From an uncultured Bacteroides sp. (GTDB lineage Bacteria; Bacteroidota; Bacteroidia; Bacteroidales; Bacteroidaceae): DNA of 64,000 nt. Shown here piece after piece: positions 34,501 through 44,613 of the stretch. The notes below the pieces were generated by a model. That model was not told where the DNA came from, did not search any database, and saw only the letters and a list, made by a program, of their open reading frames with translations. Position numbers and translations under genes: made by a program. The stretch lies in contig NZ_OY781099.1 in the NCBI RefSeq assembly GCF_963676325.1, positions 1,116,001 through 1,180,000 on the forward strand. Reading direction: 5' to 3'. The stretch's first letter is position 1, and each line of letters opens with the position of its first letter.

Positions 34501-37500
34501 ATGGTAAAAGCATGGAATGAACAGGTAGTAATCCCTACTTATGAGATTGGTGAACCTGAAAAGAATCCTATATTCCTCGAAAAAAGAGTTTATCAGGGTA
34601 GCAGCGGAGTAGTTTATCCCTATCCCGTAATTGAGAAGATAGCAGATGAGAAAATTGATAAGACTTACAATGCCGTCTATCTGGAAAATGAATACATAAA
34701 AGTAATGATTCTGCCGGAACTAGGTGGGAGAGTTCAGATGGCTTATGATAAAATAAAGCAGCGTCATTTTATTTACTATAATGAGGTGATTAAGCCTGCT
34801 TTGGTTGGATTGACCGGTCCATGGATTTCGGGTGGCATTGAGTTCAATTGGCCACAGCACCACCGACCAAGTACTTTTCTACCGGTAGATTATTGCATTG
34901 AAGAATTTCCCGATGGCAGTGTTACCGTTTGGGTAAGCGAAATGGAGCAGATGTTTCATCAAAAAGGGATGGCTGGGTTTACATTGAGACCCGGAAAAGC
35001 TTTTCTGGAAATAAAAGGGAAACTTTATAACCGTACTCCTATGCCACAGACTTTCTTGTGGTGGGCTAACCCGGCTGTGGCTGTTAACGATTTCTACCAG
35101 AGTGTCTTTCCGCCCGACGTGAATGCCGTTTTCGATCATGGAAAGCGTGATGTTTCTACTTTCCCAATAGCAACCGGAACCTATTATAAGGTAGATTATT
35201 CAGCAGGTGTTGATATATCTAATTATAAAAATATACCGGTACCTACTTCTTATATGGCCATCAAGAGTCGTTTTAACTTTGTGGGAGGATATGAAAACGA
35301 TACACATGCCGGTGTATTGCATGTGGCCAATCATCATATTTCTCCGGGTAAGAAACAGTGGACATGGGGAAATGGTGATTTTGGCAGGGCATGGGATCGT
35401 AATCTGACAGACAATAACGGACCATATATTGAACTGATGGCTGGTGTCTATACAGATAATCAACCCGACTTTACCTGGCTTCAGCCCTATGAAGAGAAAA
35501 GTTTTGTGCAGTATTTCCTTCCTTACCGTGAATTGGGAGTGGTTAAGAATGCAAGCAAAGACTTATTAATGAATATTGATGAAGTTGAGGACGGCAATGT
35601 TGTTATTAAACTATTTGCCACATCGCAGCAACCTGTTAAAATTGTATTGTCAGGTAAAGAGGGTGTACTGTTAGAAGAATACAATACCTTATCTCCGGAA
35701 AAAGTCTATGAGAAGACAGTTCCAATGAATGAGAACAGCTTGAAAGAACTTCGACTTTCTGTTTATAATGAACAGGATAAAGAAGTGCTTAATTGGCAAT
35801 CGGAGAAAGAAGAAGTTAAACCGGTACCGGAGCCGGCCAAAGCAGCTCTCTCTCCACAAGATACCCCTTCTTTGGAACAACTTTATTTAACGGGATTGCA
35901 TTTGGAGCAATATAGACATGCCACTTATAACCCTGTTGATTATTATGAAGAAGCATTAAAACGGGAACCTGGAAATGTGCAGAATAACAATGCAATGGGA
36001 TTGTGGAACTTACGACATGGACGTTTTACTATTGCTGAAACCTATTTAAAAACGGCTGTCGAAACTCAATTGCAACGTAATCCAAACCCTTATGACGGTG
36101 AGCCGTTGTATAATTTAGGACTATCCCTGAAATATCAAGGACGCTACCAAGAAGCCTATGATGCTTTTTATAAAGCTTGTTGGAATGCTGCCTGGCAAGA
36201 TGCCGGTTATTTCAGTTGTGCACAGATTTCAGCATTGCAAGGAAGACTGGGCGATGCTTTAGAGGAAGTAGAAAGAAGTTTGATTCGAAATTGGCACAAC
36301 CATCGTGCCCGTCATTTAAAGAGCGCTTTGCTGCGATTGGCAGGAAGAAAAGAAGAGGCGCTTAACTGGATTGAAGATTCATTAAAGATTGATCGCTTCA
36401 ATTATGGCTGTCTTTTTGAGAAATACTTATTGACGGATAGTCAGGAGATTTTGTCTCACATGACTATGTTGATGCGAGGCGCTTCTTCTAATTACGACGA
36501 AGTTGCTTTAGATTATGCAACTGCCGGATTCTATGAGGAAGCAATAGATGTTTGGATGGAAGCCACTCAGATTCATACAACTCCGATGACCTATTATTAC
36601 CTGGCATGGGTTCAAAGTATGGCAAATAAAAAAGAGGCAGAGTATAGCTTTGCAAAAGCAGCCAGTCATGCTCCTGATTATTGTTTCCCTAACAGACTGG
36701 AAGCCATCCTGGCATTGGAATGTGCAAAAGAAAAGAATCCATCGGATGCAAAAGCTCCTTACTACTTAGGTAATTTGTGGTATGATAAACGTCAGTATGA
36801 TGAAGCAATAGTCAATTGGGAAAAGTCAGTTGATCTGGACCCGGCCTTCCCAACGGCATGGCGTAACTTATCGCTGGCCTATTTCAATAAACAGGGAAAG
36901 ACAGAGAAGGCTGTTGATTGTCTGGAAAAGGCATTTGCTTTGGATAATACTGATGCCCGGATATTGATGGAACTAGATCAATTGTATAAACGAATCAACA
37001 GATCGCATGCAGAACGTTTGGCATTCATGGAAAAATATCATTCTTTGGTATGTCAGCGAGACGATCTTTATCTGGAACAGATTACACTGTTGAACCAGTT
37101 GGAACGTTACGAAGAAGCAAAAGAAATGCTGGATGCTCATAAGTTCCATCCATGGGAGGGCGGTGAAGGTAAAGTGTCGGCTCAATATCAGATTGCACGT
37201 GTTGAATTGGCCAAGCAAGCTTTGAAAGCAGGAGATAATCAGGAAGCAATTACACTATTAAATGAATGCCAGGAATACCCGCATCATTTGGGTGAAGGTA
37301 AGCTTTCCGGAGCTCAGGAAAATGATTTTCATTACTATCTGGGATGTGCTTATGAAGCTTTGGGCAATCAGGAAAAAGCAGTTTTCTACTGGGAACTGGC
37401 TAAGAATGGTATTACTGAACCTGCTGCTGCCATTTTCTATAACGACCAAAAACCGGATAAAATATTCTATCAGGGCCTTGCTCTGTTAAAGTTAAATAGG

Positions 37501-37776
37501 GTAGCCGAAGCAAATAGCCGCTTCAACCGTTTGATTTCATATGGTGAAGAACATCTGTCGGATGAAATAAAAATGGATTATTTTGCAGTATCTTTACCCG
37601 ACCTGTTGATTTGGGACGATGACCTAACGTTACGTAATATGATTCATTGCAAGTATATGATGGCATTGGGTCTGTTTGGATTAGGAAATAAAGAAATAGC
37701 TTCTGAGTTGTTAGACGAGGTGAGCAAAATGGATCCTAATCATCAGGGAATAATGGCTATAAAAAGTAGTATTTAA
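34501..37776 (+). CDS. DUF5107 domain protein with TPR repeats
   Basis: A very large (1,091 residues) cytosolic protein without signal peptide. Residues 1-350 match DUF5107: VMILPELGGRVQMAYDKIKQRHFIYYNEV, GPWISGGIEFNWPQHHRPST, and an FLWWANPAVAVND segment. This resembles the fold and motif style of aldose-epimerase-like and carbohydrate-active beta-sandwiches. The C-terminal two thirds hold many tetratricopeptide units (for example APYYLGNLWYDKRQYDEAIV and AWRNLSLAYFNKQGKTEKAV). Between a sugar porter and a GH2 enzyme it is probably a glycan-acting enzyme or sensor. Function not established to my knowledge. Confidence 0.82.
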   Translation: MVKAWNEQVVIPTYEIGEPEKNPIFLEKRVYQGSSGVVYPYPVIEKIADEKIDKTYNAVYLENEYIKVMILPELGGRVQMAYDKIKQRHFIYYNEVIKPALVGLTGPWISGGIEFNWPQHHRPSTFLPVDYCIEEFPDGSVTVWVSEMEQMFHQKGMAGFTLRPGKAFLEIKGKLYNRTPMPQTFLWWANPAVAVNDFYQSVFPPDVNAVFDHGKRDVSTFPIATGTYYKVDYSAGVDISNYKNIPVPTSYMAIKSRFNFVGGYENDTHAGVLHVANHHISPGKKQWTWGNGDFGRAWDRNLTDNNGPYIELMAGVYTDNQPDFTWLQPYEEKSFVQYFLPYRELGVVKNASKDLLMNIDEVEDGNVVIKLFATSQQPVKIVLSGKEGVLLEEYNTLSPEKVYEKTVPMNENSLKELRLSVYNEQDKEVLNWQSEKEEVKPVPEPAKAALSPQDTPSLEQLYLTGLHLEQYRHATYNPVDYYEEALKREPGNVQNNNAMGLWNLRHGRFTIAETYLKTAVETQLQRNPNPYDGEPLYNLGLSLKYQGRYQEAYDAFYKACWNAAWQDAGYFSCAQISALQGRLGDALEEVERSLIRNWHNHRARHLKSALLRLAGRKEEALNWIEDSLKIDRFNYGCLFEKYLLTDSQEILSHMTMLMRGASSNYDEVALDYATAGFYEEAIDVWMEATQIHTTPMTYYYLAWVQSMANKKEAEYSFAKAASHAPDYCFPNRLEAILALECAKEKNPSDAKAPYYLGNLWYDKRQYDEAIVNWEKSVDLDPAFPTAWRNLSLAYFNKQGKTEKAVDCLEKAFALDNTDARILMELDQLYKRINRSHAERLAFMEKYHSLVCQRDDLYLEQITLLNQLERYEEAKEMLDAHKFHPWEGGEGKVSAQYQIARVELAKQALKAGDNQEAITLLNECQEYPHHLGEGKLSGAQENDFHYYLGCAYEALGNQEKAVFYWELAKNGITEPAAAIFYNDQKPDKIFYQGLALLKLNRVAEANSRFNRLISYGEEHLSDEIKMDYFAVSLPDLLIWDDDLTLRNMIHCKYMMALGLFGLGNKEIASELLDEVSKMDPNHQGIMAIKSSI

Positions 37777-37788
37777 AACTCCGGATAA

Positions 37789-40578
37789 ATGAAAAAATAT
37801 ATAGGTTTAATGCTTGTCTTGCTGTTTGCCTCGTCCTGCTTATACGGGCAGACAATCAGCTTAGAAGGAGAGTGGGAGATAGCTCTTGACAGCACATCCA
37901 TTGGTCATGTTAAAGGATGGAATAATTGTTCTTTTAAACAATCTATTCACCTCCCCGGAACAACAGATGATGCCGGACTTGGAGTTCCTAACTCTCTGGA
38001 ACCGATGCTCCAAAAGCCTCAGCTTTCTCACCTTACCCGCAAAAAATCGTATATTGGAGAAGCTTGGTATACAAAGGAGATAGTTATTCCTGTAAGCTGG
38101 AAAAAGAAACAAATCTCTTTTGAAATGGAAAGAGTGTTGTGGAAAACCAGTGTTTGGGTTGACGGTAAGGACGTTGCTGCCAGTTGCAATAGCCTGATTG
38201 CTCCACATACTTATAATCTTACTGATTATCTCACTCCCGGAACTCATCGAATAACAGTTCTGGTTGATAACCGTAAACAGTTTGAAGATATAAGTGTGGA
38301 TAATATGGCACATGCTTATACGGATCACACTCAGATAATCTGGAACGGCATATTGGGCAACATATCCTTAAAAGCTACAGATCCTGTTGGAGTGTCTTAT
38401 GTCGAGATAACGCCCAATGTGGATGCTAAATCTATTTCTATTCGTTCTTATTTGAATAATTCAACCAATAAGAAAGTAAAAGCAAAACTTAGCTATGAGT
38501 CGTTTTTAAAGAGCAGTGGAAAAGGAATAATACCTTCATTACAAGATGTTGTGCTGATGCCCGGTGATACAATTATTGAATATACTTATTCATTAGGAGC
38601 AGATGCTAAACTATGGGATGAATTTAATCCTGCTGTTTATTCACTTTCTGTAAAATTGAAATCGGGAAAGTTTGAATCCGATTACGCTTCTGACTTTGGA
38701 CTAAGAGAGTTTACTCGTAAAGGAAATGTACTTGTAAACAATCATTGTCCGGTCTTTTTGCGAGGAACTTTGGAGTGTTGCATCTTTCCACAAACAGGTC
38801 ACCCACCTATGACAGAAGAAGGGTGGCTCAAAGTGTTTACCACTGCCAGAGAATGGGGACTTAATCATTTACGTTTCCATTCATGGTGTCCTCCTGCTGC
38901 TGCGTTCCAGGTTGCTGACAAAATGGGCTTTTACCTTCAGGTGGAATTACCTGTCTGGTCACTTCAAATTGGTAAATCTTCAGCAATGACAGATTTCCTT
39001 TATGCGGAAGCCTATCGTATCATTCGTGAGTATGGCAATCATCCCTCTTTTTGCATGATGAGTCTAGGTAATGAGTTACAGGGAGATATGTCTGTTCTTG
39101 CAACAATGATCAGTACTCTTAAAAAGAAAGATTCGCGCAGACTTTACACTACAACTTCCTTCACTTTTGAAAAAGGTCACGGAATATGGCCTGAAAAGGA
39201 AGATGATTATCTTATTACTCAATGGACAAAGAAAGGTTGGGTAAGAGGTCAAGGTGTATTTAATAGCGAGCCCCCTTCTTTTGATAAAGACTATTCCAAA
39301 TCTGTAGAAGGTATGGAAGTTCCATTGATAACTCATGAAATAGGGCAATATTCCGTATATCCTGATTTGAAGGAAATAGATAAATATAAGGGCGTTTTAG
39401 AACCTCTCAATTTCATTGCTGTAAAAAGAGACTTAGAGAAAAAGGGGTTGCTTGATAAGGCAAATGATTATTTGCTTTCATCGGGAAAACTTGCCGCATT
39501 ACTCTATAAAGAAGAGATAGAACGTGCTTTAAAAACAGCCGGAATCAGTGGGTTCCAATTATTGGACTTGCATGATTTCCCAGGTCAGGGAACGGCTTTG
39601 GTGGGATTACTTAATGCCTTTTGGGATAGTAAAGGAATTATTTCTTCACAAGAATTCAGAGGTTTTTGTGCGCCGGTTGTTCCATTGCTGAGATTCCCTA
39701 AAGCTGTTTATACAAATAGTGAATCTTTTGTTGCCGATGTGGAGATTAGTAACTACTCTTCCTCATTACTTCAAAACAAGGATCTCAGTTGGATCGTTAA
39801 AGATGAGTCCGGTAACACAGTTATGACTGCTAAAATTAAAGGACTAGATATAAAGTTGGGACATAATTCACAGATGGGCAAAATTAATCTGCCATTAAAT
39901 GATATTAAGACCCCATCAAAACTATCTGTTTCTTTAAGTATTGATGGAACCGATTATACAAATCACTGGAACATCTGGGTATATCCTGCAACTTTATCTA
40001 TAGATTATGGCAAGGTTCATTTTACCCGCAACTTTGCTGAGGCAAAGAAGCTACTGGAAGAAGGTAAAACAGTATTGTTTAATCCTGATTGGCGTAAACT
40101 GAACGGGATTGAAGGTAAATTTGTTCCTGTTTTTTGGAGTCCGGTACATTTCCCTAAGCAAGCGGGTACTATGGGCGTTTTGTGTGATAGCACTCATCCG
40201 GCATTTCATTCTTTCCCCACAGATAATCATACTGACTGGCAATGGTGGGATTTAAACATTAATTCTACCACTTTAATCACAGATAGCATTAATGGAGGTA
40301 ATTCAATTGTATCAATGATAGATAACTTTACTAATAACAGACGCCTGTCTTCTGTTTATGAAGGTTCAGTAGGTAAAGGAAAGCTTATTATTACTTCTAT
40401 TGATTTATGTACGAATCTGGACGAACGCCCGGTTGCCCGCCAATTGCTTTATTCTTTGCTTCAATATATGAATAGTGCAGACTTTAAGCCTTTGAAATTA
40501 AATAATTTTGAAGAGTTTGGGAAATCCCTGAGAGAAGAGAAAAAAGAGCAAAAAGAATCAGCGAAAAGCATTTATTAA
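37789..40578 (+). CDS. Glycoside hydrolase family 2 enzyme, exported
   Basis: A 929-residue GH2 protein with a signal peptide (MKKYIGLMLVLLFASSCLYG, probably cut after YGQ). It has the jelly-roll domain (25-200), an Ig-like domain, and a TIM barrel whose start is LRGTLECCIFPQTGHPP. Acid/base Glu429 is in SLGNELQGD and nucleophile Glu517 in ITHEIGQYS. The last ~300 residues are extra beta domains. GH2 members cut terminal beta-galactose, mannose, glucuronic acid and others; the specificity is not readable. Periplasmic product would feed the porter encoded upstream. Confidence 0.88.
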   Translation: MKKYIGLMLVLLFASSCLYGQTISLEGEWEIALDSTSIGHVKGWNNCSFKQSIHLPGTTDDAGLGVPNSLEPMLQKPQLSHLTRKKSYIGEAWYTKEIVIPVSWKKKQISFEMERVLWKTSVWVDGKDVAASCNSLIAPHTYNLTDYLTPGTHRITVLVDNRKQFEDISVDNMAHAYTDHTQIIWNGILGNISLKATDPVGVSYVEITPNVDAKSISIRSYLNNSTNKKVKAKLSYESFLKSSGKGIIPSLQDVVLMPGDTIIEYTYSLGADAKLWDEFNPAVYSLSVKLKSGKFESDYASDFGLREFTRKGNVLVNNHCPVFLRGTLECCIFPQTGHPPMTEEGWLKVFTTAREWGLNHLRFHSWCPPAAAFQVADKMGFYLQVELPVWSLQIGKSSAMTDFLYAEAYRIIREYGNHPSFCMMSLGNELQGDMSVLATMISTLKKKDSRRLYTTTSFTFEKGHGIWPEKEDDYLITQWTKKGWVRGQGVFNSEPPSFDKDYSKSVEGMEVPLITHEIGQYSVYPDLKEIDKYKGVLEPLNFIAVKRDLEKKGLLDKANDYLLSSGKLAALLYKEEIERALKTAGISGFQLLDLHDFPGQGTALVGLLNAFWDSKGIISSQEFRGFCAPVVPLLRFPKAVYTNSESFVADVEISNYSSSLLQNKDLSWIVKDESGNTVMTAKIKGLDIKLGHNSQMGKINLPLNDIKTPSKLSVSLSIDGTDYTNHWNIWVYPATLSIDYGKVHFTRNFAEAKKLLEEGKTVLFNPDWRKLNGIEGKFVPVFWSPVHFPKQAGTMGVLCDSTHPAFHSFPTDNHTDWQWWDLNINSTTLITDSINGGNSIVSMIDNFTNNRRLSSVYEGSVGKGKLIITSIDLCTNLDERPVARQLLYSLLQYMNSADFKPLKLNNFEEFGKSLREEKKEQKESAKSIY

Positions 40579-40641
40579 ATAGGAGGTATTCAGAAATAAA
40601 ACATTTCTATTAATAGTCTGATTTGAATTACAAATAATCAC

Positions 40642-40649
40642 TATATTTG
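40642..40649 (+). promoter_or_regulatory. -7 box of the YcxB-like gene
   Basis: TATATTTG, placing the transcription start just before the hairpin at 40658. Confidence 0.55.
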
Positions 40650-40657
40650 TACTAAAC

Positions 40658-40695
40658 CCAAAGTCACTTATTTTTTAGTAAATAAGTGACTTTGG
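40658..40695 (+). promoter_or_regulatory. 16-bp perfect hairpin at the mRNA 5' end
   Basis: CCAAAGTCACTTATTT (40658-40673) pairs with its exact complement at 40680-40695 around TTTAGT. It begins about 8 nt after the -7 box and has no U-tract, so it looks like a 5' stem-loop of the downstream message; it might also trim read-through from the GH2 operon. Confidence 0.5.
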
Positions 40696-40717
40696 TATTC
40701 AAAGAAAGACAAATACT

Positions 40718-41257
40718 ATGTACCAGATAAAATTAGAAAAAGAAGACTATTTAAGATTTCTGCTTTTTACAGCTTCGAAATCTAAGCGGATGAGAACCAA
40801 AAGGATTCGGAGCTGGATTCTAACTACACTGGTGTTCTTATGTATAGGATTAGTCTTTTATCAAAAAGAAGATAAATTTACAGCATACTATTTCATGATT
40901 TCGGCAGCAGTCTGTTTGCTTCTCTATCCATTTTACTACAGGTGGAGGTATAAACAATTTTATGAGAAATACATTCATCAAAACTACAAAAACAGAATTG
41001 GCGTTGAAACAGAAGTTGGGTTTGCCGATGGATTTATGACTTCAAAAAACCGTTTTGGCGAAGAGAAAATAAGGCTCACCGAAATTGAATTTATTTATGA
41101 GATAAAGGACAATCTTTTTATAAGGATGAAGAATGGCGAAACCACCATAATTCCTTGTAAAAGTCCTGATTATGCCGAATTCAGGGATAATCTGATGATG
41201 CTGACAAAAGATTCGGGCATTGTATGGCAGATTGAGCTGGATTGGAAATGGAGATAA
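40718..41257 (+). CDS. YcxB-like membrane protein
   Basis: A 179-residue protein with a short cytosolic N-terminus, two adjacent membrane helices (about 34-51 and 57-75: ILTTLVFLCIGLVFY, YYFMISAAVCLLLYPFYY) and a C-terminal YcxB-type domain (EVGFADGFMTSKNRFGEEKIRLTEIEFIYEIKDNLFIRM). Function unknown for the family. The DUF4153 gene begins 28 bp downstream. Confidence 0.75.
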   Translation: MYQIKLEKEDYLRFLLFTASKSKRMRTKRIRSWILTTLVFLCIGLVFYQKEDKFTAYYFMISAAVCLLLYPFYYRWRYKQFYEKYIHQNYKNRIGVETEVGFADGFMTSKNRFGEEKIRLTEIEFIYEIKDNLFIRMKNGETTIIPCKSPDYAEFRDNLMMLTKDSGIVWQIELDWKWR

Positions 41258-41285
41258 ATGACGAAACAATTACACATCTAATAGT

Positions 41286-42743
41286 ATGAAAGAATCAATA
41301 AAACGCACCTTATATAAAGGTTATGAAGCAGTACGTTCTAATCCTGTAGAATTACTTATTGCATTGATTTGCTACGTCATCAATATCTTGTTGTTTGAAA
41401 AAGCAATAAAACAGGGAGAATCGCTTTATTACTATTTCCCTATGCTGATGATTATTGCCTATACGCTGAATAGATTTGCTGATAAAACATATATCCGGTG
41501 GATGTATTACGGATGTGTACTATTGATTATTCCACTGCTATGGCTACAAAAACCGGAAAGTGAAGACTTCTTTTTCTGTGTAACTATAGGTGTTCTCACC
41601 GGTGTTTATCTGGCAACTGAATGGCAGAGAGAGAATACTCCTTTCATAGAGAGCTTATTGCAACTGCTACGTTCCTTACTCTTTGCATTTGTATTATCTG
41701 CAATCTCTTTTGTATTGCTTAAATCTCTCTATTTTTCCATTCAATATATTTTTGAGATATGGAAATCCGGAGACTCCCGGTTTTATCATTATTCAAGATA
41801 TGCCGTAAGTATGGTTGTTTTCCCATCCTTATTCATTTATTTTCACTACGATAAATCAGATAAGATAATCACAAACAAGTTAATAGATATCCTGTTGAAT
41901 TATGTATTATCTCCGGTTCTACTCATCTATACAGTAATTCTTTATCTGTATTTTATCAAGATAGCCGTAATGTGGTCGCTTCCTAAGGGAGGTGTGGCAG
42001 CTATTGTCCTGGCATTTTCTATTGCTTTGTTTTTCCTGAAAGGATGTGTGTTGCTGGTGAATAAATGTTCGTATAAATGGTTCTACAACAAAGCCAGCTG
42101 GATTGTTTTTCCTGCATATATTATGTTCTGGATAGCTACACTCTACAGAATCAATCAATATGGATTTACTGAAGAGCGGGTATACCTGCTAGTATCCGGA
42201 CTGGTTATCTCTTTGACTGCCATTCTGTTTCTAACAAACCGAACCGGCAGATATCTGTATGTTACGTTACTTGCCATCCTGCTATTTGGTGTGGTAACCT
42301 ATATACCCGGCATAAGAGCGTTAGATATAGAACGGATATCTCAAAGTAACAGAACTCCGGTAGCAACATCGACATCTAAACTTCCCACAAATACAGACAT
42401 ACACTTATTGGAGGCTGTTTCATTGGAAGGCTATCGTTCACTGAATAAAGTTTATGACTACAAAACCTCTGATGGCATGTATTTCAATAACGAAAAACGA
42501 TTTCTTGATCTATATTCAGATAAAGGCGTTATGCTTTATAGCTTTAATCTGGACTCATTATTATCTGTACAAATGAAGAAGGTTGGTCTCACTCATTCGG
42601 ATAGCATACCTAAATCCAGCTATTCTGCTCTTCTGAAGATAGAGCTCGATTCTGCTTTGCTTGTGTTAGGTCACCTTAATTTACGCCATGACTCTGTGTA
42701 TAAAATATCACATATCGCTCCTGAATTCTATCTTAAAAAATAG
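41286..42743 (+). CDS. DUF4153 membrane protein
   Basis: A 485-residue polytopic protein with about ten hydrophobic helices in residues 20-350 and a soluble C-terminal ~135 residues (SLEGYRSLNKVYDYKTSDGMYFNN onward). The TM core, with ESLLQLLRSLLFAFVLSAISFVLLKSL and YVLSPVLLIYTVILYLYFIKI, matches the DUF4153 family. No function is known to me. Likely co-transcribed with the YcxB-like gene. Confidence 0.8.
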   Translation: MKESIKRTLYKGYEAVRSNPVELLIALICYVINILLFEKAIKQGESLYYYFPMLMIIAYTLNRFADKTYIRWMYYGCVLLIIPLLWLQKPESEDFFFCVTIGVLTGVYLATEWQRENTPFIESLLQLLRSLLFAFVLSAISFVLLKSLYFSIQYIFEIWKSGDSRFYHYSRYAVSMVVFPSLFIYFHYDKSDKIITNKLIDILLNYVLSPVLLIYTVILYLYFIKIAVMWSLPKGGVAAIVLAFSIALFFLKGCVLLVNKCSYKWFYNKASWIVFPAYIMFWIATLYRINQYGFTEERVYLLVSGLVISLTAILFLTNRTGRYLYVTLLAILLFGVVTYIPGIRALDIERISQSNRTPVATSTSKLPTNTDIHLLEAVSLEGYRSLNKVYDYKTSDGMYFNNEKRFLDLYSDKGVMLYSFNLDSLLSVQMKKVGLTHSDSIPKSSYSALLKIELDSALLVLGHLNLRHDSVYKISHIAPEFYLKK

Positions 42744-42894
42744 AAATTCAGAATTGGAAATGGAGATAAAACACCCCATTGATTTTGTTTTATAGATATT
42801 ATGAGTACAAGAATAGTTTCTGCAAGTCATTTCATATAATAAATAATATAGCTTGTAGCTTTAATAACTTCTGATATTTATAAATTCAATAATA

Positions 42895-44352
42895 ATGAAA
42901 ATCTTACATTTAATAGTTAGTGCAGGGCTTTTGTTCTCTATTACCTCCATACCGGTAACAGTTTCTGCACAAACTCCTGCTTTCCCAACTGCGGAAGGCT
43001 TTGGTAAATTTGCAACCGGCGGACGTGGCGGCGAGGTTGTAGAAGTAACTAATCTTAATGATAATGGAGAGGGCTCCTTAAGATGGGCGCTTTCACAGTA
43101 TCCCGCAACTCCTCTTACCATTGTATTTCGTGTCTCCGGATTGATAAAATTGAATTCTGATATTCGATCCAAACGAGATGGACTGACTATCGCCGGACAA
43201 ACAGCTCCGGGCGATGGTATCTGTATTCGTGGTGGCAAACTCAACTTCGGAGGTTCAAAGAATCTCGTTATCCGTCATATCCGTTCACGCATTGGTGGAA
43301 TGACCGATAAAGGAGTCTTTATTCCGGGTGGTTCTATCGGTGTAGAAAATGCTTCCGATGTTATTATTGACCATTGCACATTTGGCTGGTCGGCAGAAGA
43401 GAACATGACTTTTTATGATAACAAAAGAACAACCGTTCAGTGGTGCATTATCCATGAAGGACTTTACACTTCCGGCCATGCCAAGGGTGAACGTAGCTAT
43501 GCAAGCCAGTGGGGAGGAGTGTTTTCTACATACCATCACAACCTGTTGGCGCACAATAATACCCGTTCTGCTCGTTTTAACGGAGCCCGGGGAGCAAATG
43601 ATCTGCATGTTCTTACAGACTATGTGAACAATGTGAATTATAACTGGGGCAAGCCCAATTCCTGCTATGGTGGTGATATAAATAACAATACATCATGTCG
43701 CATTAATATGGTGGGTAACTATTATAAACCAGGACCTGCCAGACCAATAGGCAACAAATCATATTTCGTTCAACCCTATTATGGCAATGCCACTAAAGTG
43801 TCAAACTGGTATTTATCCGGGAATGTGATGGAAGGAGATGCTGCCATGACAAAGAACAATAGCAAAGGAGTAGATCTTAGCATGAATCCCGCAGCAAGTA
43901 GAGATACAATGATTGTAAATACCCCATTCTTTATAAAACCTGTTTACGCTGTAAAGACAGAAACCGCTAAAAAGGCGTATGAAAGTGTATTGGCAAAAGC
44001 CGGAGCTTTCCCTCGTGATGCCGTTGATTTGAGAATTATCAATGAAACACGCAAAGGTACTGCTTCAGGAAAAGGTACAGTAGAGAAATACACTTCTGCT
44101 AAATCAGATACTATCTGTAAGAATCACTACTATGGCTTACCGTTAGGAATAATTGATTCTCCATCGGGAGTAGGAGGGTACCCTTCTTATGTAACCAGAA
44201 ACACAATAACCGATAACGATCATGACGGTATGGACGATGCCTGGGAAAAAGCTCATGGACTTAATCCTAAGAACAAAGACGACAGGAATGTCCGTATGAA
44301 AGGTGGTTATACTGCGTTGGAAGTTTATTTGAATAGTTTGGTTGGGGAATAG
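42895..44352 (+). CDS. Secreted pectate lyase-like protein (PL1 type)
   Basis: A 485-residue parallel beta-helix protein with a signal peptide ending VTVSAQ. Blocks typical of Bacteroides PL1 enzymes are EGFGKFATGGRGGEVVEVTNLNDNGEGSLRWAL, GLTIAGQTAPGDGICIRG, NVIIDHC-like DVIIDHCTFGWSAEENMT (Ca2+ site) and HHNLLAHNNTRSARFNG with the likely catalytic Arg. The C-terminus has a thrombospondin type 3-like calcium motif NDHDGMDDAWEKAHGLNP. It would cleave polygalacturonate by beta-elimination. It stands alone, without SusCD. Confidence 0.9.
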   Translation: MKILHLIVSAGLLFSITSIPVTVSAQTPAFPTAEGFGKFATGGRGGEVVEVTNLNDNGEGSLRWALSQYPATPLTIVFRVSGLIKLNSDIRSKRDGLTIAGQTAPGDGICIRGGKLNFGGSKNLVIRHIRSRIGGMTDKGVFIPGGSIGVENASDVIIDHCTFGWSAEENMTFYDNKRTTVQWCIIHEGLYTSGHAKGERSYASQWGGVFSTYHHNLLAHNNTRSARFNGARGANDLHVLTDYVNNVNYNWGKPNSCYGGDINNNTSCRINMVGNYYKPGPARPIGNKSYFVQPYYGNATKVSNWYLSGNVMEGDAAMTKNNSKGVDLSMNPAASRDTMIVNTPFFIKPVYAVKTETAKKAYESVLAKAGAFPRDAVDLRIINETRKGTASGKGTVEKYTSAKSDTICKNHYYGLPLGIIDSPSGVGGYPSYVTRNTITDNDHDGMDDAWEKAHGLNPKNKDDRNVRMKGGYTALEVYLNSLVGE

Positions 44353-44375
44353 AGAGTAAAATCATACTATTTCAA

Positions 44376-44418
44376 TAAGTCCAATTTGTTGTACCAGTAG
44401 TGCGACAAATTGGACTTA
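44376..44418 (+). terminator. Hairpin after the pectate lyase gene
   Basis: TAAGTCCAATTTGT (44376-44389) pairs with ACAAATTGGACTTA (44405-44418), 23 bp past the stop. The T-tract is imperfect (CTATCTTTT). Confidence 0.7.
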
Positions 44419-44560
44419 CTATCTTTTAAAGAATCATAATATAATCATGTAAAAGCTTAATATCCTCTGGATGACAGCTTTTTAATAACTAGAGTAGCAC
44501 AGAATTTTCAGATGAATAAAATGAATTAGACTATTTCTTGAAAAATACTTAATAAGTAAT

Positions 44561-44591
44561 TTTGTCAGGTATTTTATTAACCGTATTTTTG
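44561..44591 (+). promoter_or_regulatory. Consensus promoter of the DarT-like operon
   Basis: TTTG (44561-44564), a 19-bp spacer and TATTTTTG (44584-44591) reproduce the Bacteroidetes TTTG-N19-TAnnTTTG promoter exactly, 22 bp before the DarT start. Confidence 0.75.
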
Positions 44592-44613
44592 CAAAAATAA
44601 TATAATTAAGATT

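Noticed and set aside
37861..38328. 155-codon minus-strand ORF within the GH2 gene
   Set aside because: Shadow frame opposite the GH2 jelly-roll domain; no signal or family motif.
40658..40695. Terminator of the GH2 operon
   Set aside because: The stem is perfect but followed by GTATTCAAAG rather than a T-run, and it lies just downstream of a promoter box, so a 5' leader structure is more likely, though a dual role is possible.
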